NCBI GenBank assembly: GCA_035495315.1 | Contig: DATJGF010000224.1 | Span: 1-7,269 of the forward strand | Direction: 5' to 3' | DNA length: 7,269 bases | DNA from: DATJGF01 sp035495315 | Lineage (GTDB): Bacteria > Verrucomicrobiota > Verrucomicrobiia > Limisphaerales > UBA8199 | Part shown: piece after piece, positions 6,322 to 7,269 of the stretch | Position numbering within the stretch: the first letter of the stretch is position 1 | How the letters are laid out: every line of letters begins with the position of its first letter | Position numbers and translations under genes: made by a program | Notes under the pieces: generated by a model | The model's input: the letters and a program-made list of their open reading frames with translations, nothing else | Databases searched by the model: none | What the model was told of the DNA's origin: nothing

Positions 6322-7094
6322 TCGTTGGACTAACACTAGCCTGGGCCTTCATCCTCATGGGCAGCTGGCTCGCCTGGCAAATGCTGCGCCAAAACGGGCG
6401 GTGCCTTCTTCGACTTGAGGAATTGGAAAAGCGTCTTGATGAGTGGGAATTCGGAGCACGGGAGGAGGAGCCTCGTAGCCTTCCTGCCCTTGGGGAGGGT
6501 GAACCTCTGACTGAAGAATCCGAAGGCCCGGGTCCCAAATCCGAAGCTGACCAGAGCCGCGTTGCCTCGGCTGCTACGGTAAATGGCGCTCGCCGCGAAA
6601 CGCGATTCGGCAACCGCTCGCTTGCCCACAGCAAGATCAAGCGGGATGGACTTAAGACCGGCATCCCCGCACCCAATTTCCGCCTGCCACGATTGGACGC
6701 ACACGGTGAGTTGTCGTTGAGTGAGCTGCGTGGGCGGCGTGTGTTGCTGGTGTTCTCCAGCCCCAGCTGCGGTCCATGTCTCACGCTGGCGCCTGAGTTG
6801 GAGAAATTCCATCGTGCATACCCGGACCTGGAGTTAGTGATGATCAGCAAGGGTGAGCCAAAGGAAAACCGGGCCAAAGTGAAAGAACACGGATTAACCT
6901 TCCCAGTAGTCTTGCAACAACAATGGGAAATCTCTCGTCAATACGCCATGTTTGCCACCCCCGTTGCCTATCTCATTGATGAGGCTGGCGTGATTATGCG
7001 GGATGTCGCGGTCGGCACCGATGCCATTCTGGACCTCGTAGCCCGAGCGAAGGCCTTGTTCCACGACCCCCTTCAGGTAGTCGCGCCGGCCTGA
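6318..7094 (+). CDS. Membrane-anchored thioredoxin-like (TlpA/MauD-type) protein, CGPC
   Basis: 258 aa from ATG 6318 (263 aa if ATG 6303, same frame). A hydrophobic N-terminus (residues 1-22, GLTLAWAFILMGSWLAW) acts as a membrane anchor; a charged, low-complexity linker follows (about 30-112, Glu/Pro-rich then basic). The redox domain covers about 113-250: GIPAPNFRLPRLD, the active site SPSCGPC (Cys151 and Cys154), and FATPVAYLID with the cis-proline typical of thioredoxin folds (Pro215). The layout (anchor, linker, redoxin starting PAPNF) fits TlpA/ResA/MauD-like disulfide oxidoreductases working outside the membrane. Likely role here: reduce, oxidise or isomerise disulfides in the Cys-containing peptides encoded just upstream. 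6318 is preferred because ATGA overlaps the preceding stop, a common translational-coupling layout. No MauE/DoxX-like membrane partner is visible in the window. Confidence 0.9.
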   Translation: MIVGLTLAWAFILMGSWLAWQMLRQNGRCLLRLEELEKRLDEWEFGAREEEPRSLPALGEGEPLTEESEGPGPKSEADQSRVASAATVNGARRETRFGNRSLAHSKIKRDGLKTGIPAPNFRLPRLDAHGELSLSELRGRRVLLVFSSPSCGPCLTLAPELEKFHRAYPDLELVMISKGEPKENRAKVKEHGLTFPVVLQQQWEISRQYAMFATPVAYLIDEAGVIMRDVAVGTDAILDLVARAKALFHDPLQVVAPA

Positions 7095-7222
7095 CTTCTA
7101 AAGGTGGTTTGGCGCCGTTAGCTCCCACATTGACTGCTTCGCGCCAGCCCGGTGCCCATGCAAGGAGAAAACCAAGAACCGAAGCCGCTTCGTATTCCTC
7201 AGAAGCCGCTTCAGTGAGCAAG
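7095..7222. other. Non-coding right flank
   Basis: No gene is seen between the thioredoxin-like gene and the right repeat. TGGCGC (7110-7115) and GCGCCA (7141-7146) could form a long-loop hairpin, but there is no terminator-like U-tract. Confidence 0.6.
7181..7212. repeat. Two copies of palindrome GAAGC-C-GCTTC, 21-bp period
   Basis: GAAGCCGCTTC occurs at 7181-7191 and 7202-7212. Each is a 5-bp inverted repeat around one base, and the two start 21 bp apart, two helical turns, directly before the right attachment-type repeat. It could be a binding site for a dimeric protein (for example an excisionase or regulator), or two hairpins. Confidence 0.45.
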
Positions 7223-7269
7223 TTGGTAGGAAGGAAGAAAAACATGGCGGGAGCGGCGGGGCTCGAACC
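7223..7269 (-). tRNA. 3' end of a tRNA gene or att copy, cut by window edge
   Basis: On the minus strand 7269 to 7245 reads GGTTCGAGC, T-stem and acceptor 3' strands, discriminator G and encoded CCA, then a T-rich run (7242-7235) and TTCCTACCAA. It repeats 106-150. The 5' part of the tRNA would lie beyond 7269, so whether this is the intact gene or another remnant cannot be told, and the amino acid cannot be named (G73 with a CGCTCCC acceptor strand fits several isotypes). The orientation fits an island inserted at the tRNA 3' end, extending to the left. Confidence 0.5.

Noticed and set aside
6314..6877. 187-codon and 158-codon minus-strand frames opposite the thioredoxin-like gene
   Set aside because: Arg/Ser-rich antisense sequence without motifs, while the plus frame has CGPC and the cis-proline.

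Overview
The window looks like chromosomal DNA of a soil-type Verrucomicrobiota (Pedosphaera/Limisphaerales-like), less likely an acidobacterium or planctomycete. This placement rests on remembered family style, not on a search. The signs are an ECF sigma factor of the 'FHTTHW...YWYPLYAF' type next to a very large transmembrane Ser/Thr kinase with a beta-propeller tail, A-rich start regions with no clear Shine-Dalgarno sequence, and small exported proteins beginning MN-x-x-FDELTK with a twin-arginine leader. All recognisable genes are on the + strand.

Layout: 1-402 is non-coding and holds a copy of a tRNA 3' end (126-150, minus-strand sense) plus short TGGTAGGAA repeats. 403-1167 encodes the ECF sigma factor, and 34 bases later 1202-4624 encodes the membrane Ser/Thr kinase with zinc ribbon and WD40-like propellers. 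4625-4811 is an intergenic region with hairpins. 4812-7094 is a likely operon of four genes: a 240-aa predicted exported beta-rich protein, an 81-aa precursor of a knottin-like six-cysteine peptide, a 117-aa precursor of another Cys-containing protein, and a membrane-anchored thioredoxin-like protein with a CGPC motif whose start overlaps the preceding stop. 7095-7269 is non-coding and ends in a second copy of the tRNA 3' end, cut off by the window edge.

The most interesting part is 4812-7094. Three unrelated cargo domains share one N-terminal leader of about 45 residues, and they are followed by a membrane thioredoxin that could handle their disulfides. One cargo has the cysteine spacing of an inhibitor cystine knot (C-x6-C-x5-CC-x3-C-x11-C), as in animal and plant knottins. 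The sigma factor/kinase pair could be a signalling module that controls this secretion cassette; that link is inferred from adjacency only.

The two tRNA-3'-end repeats (126-150 and 7245-7269), with matching flanks, bracket the whole set at about 7.1 kb. This is the arrangement left by integration into a tRNA gene. No integrase is present between them, so the segment would be a passive, tandem or decayed island.
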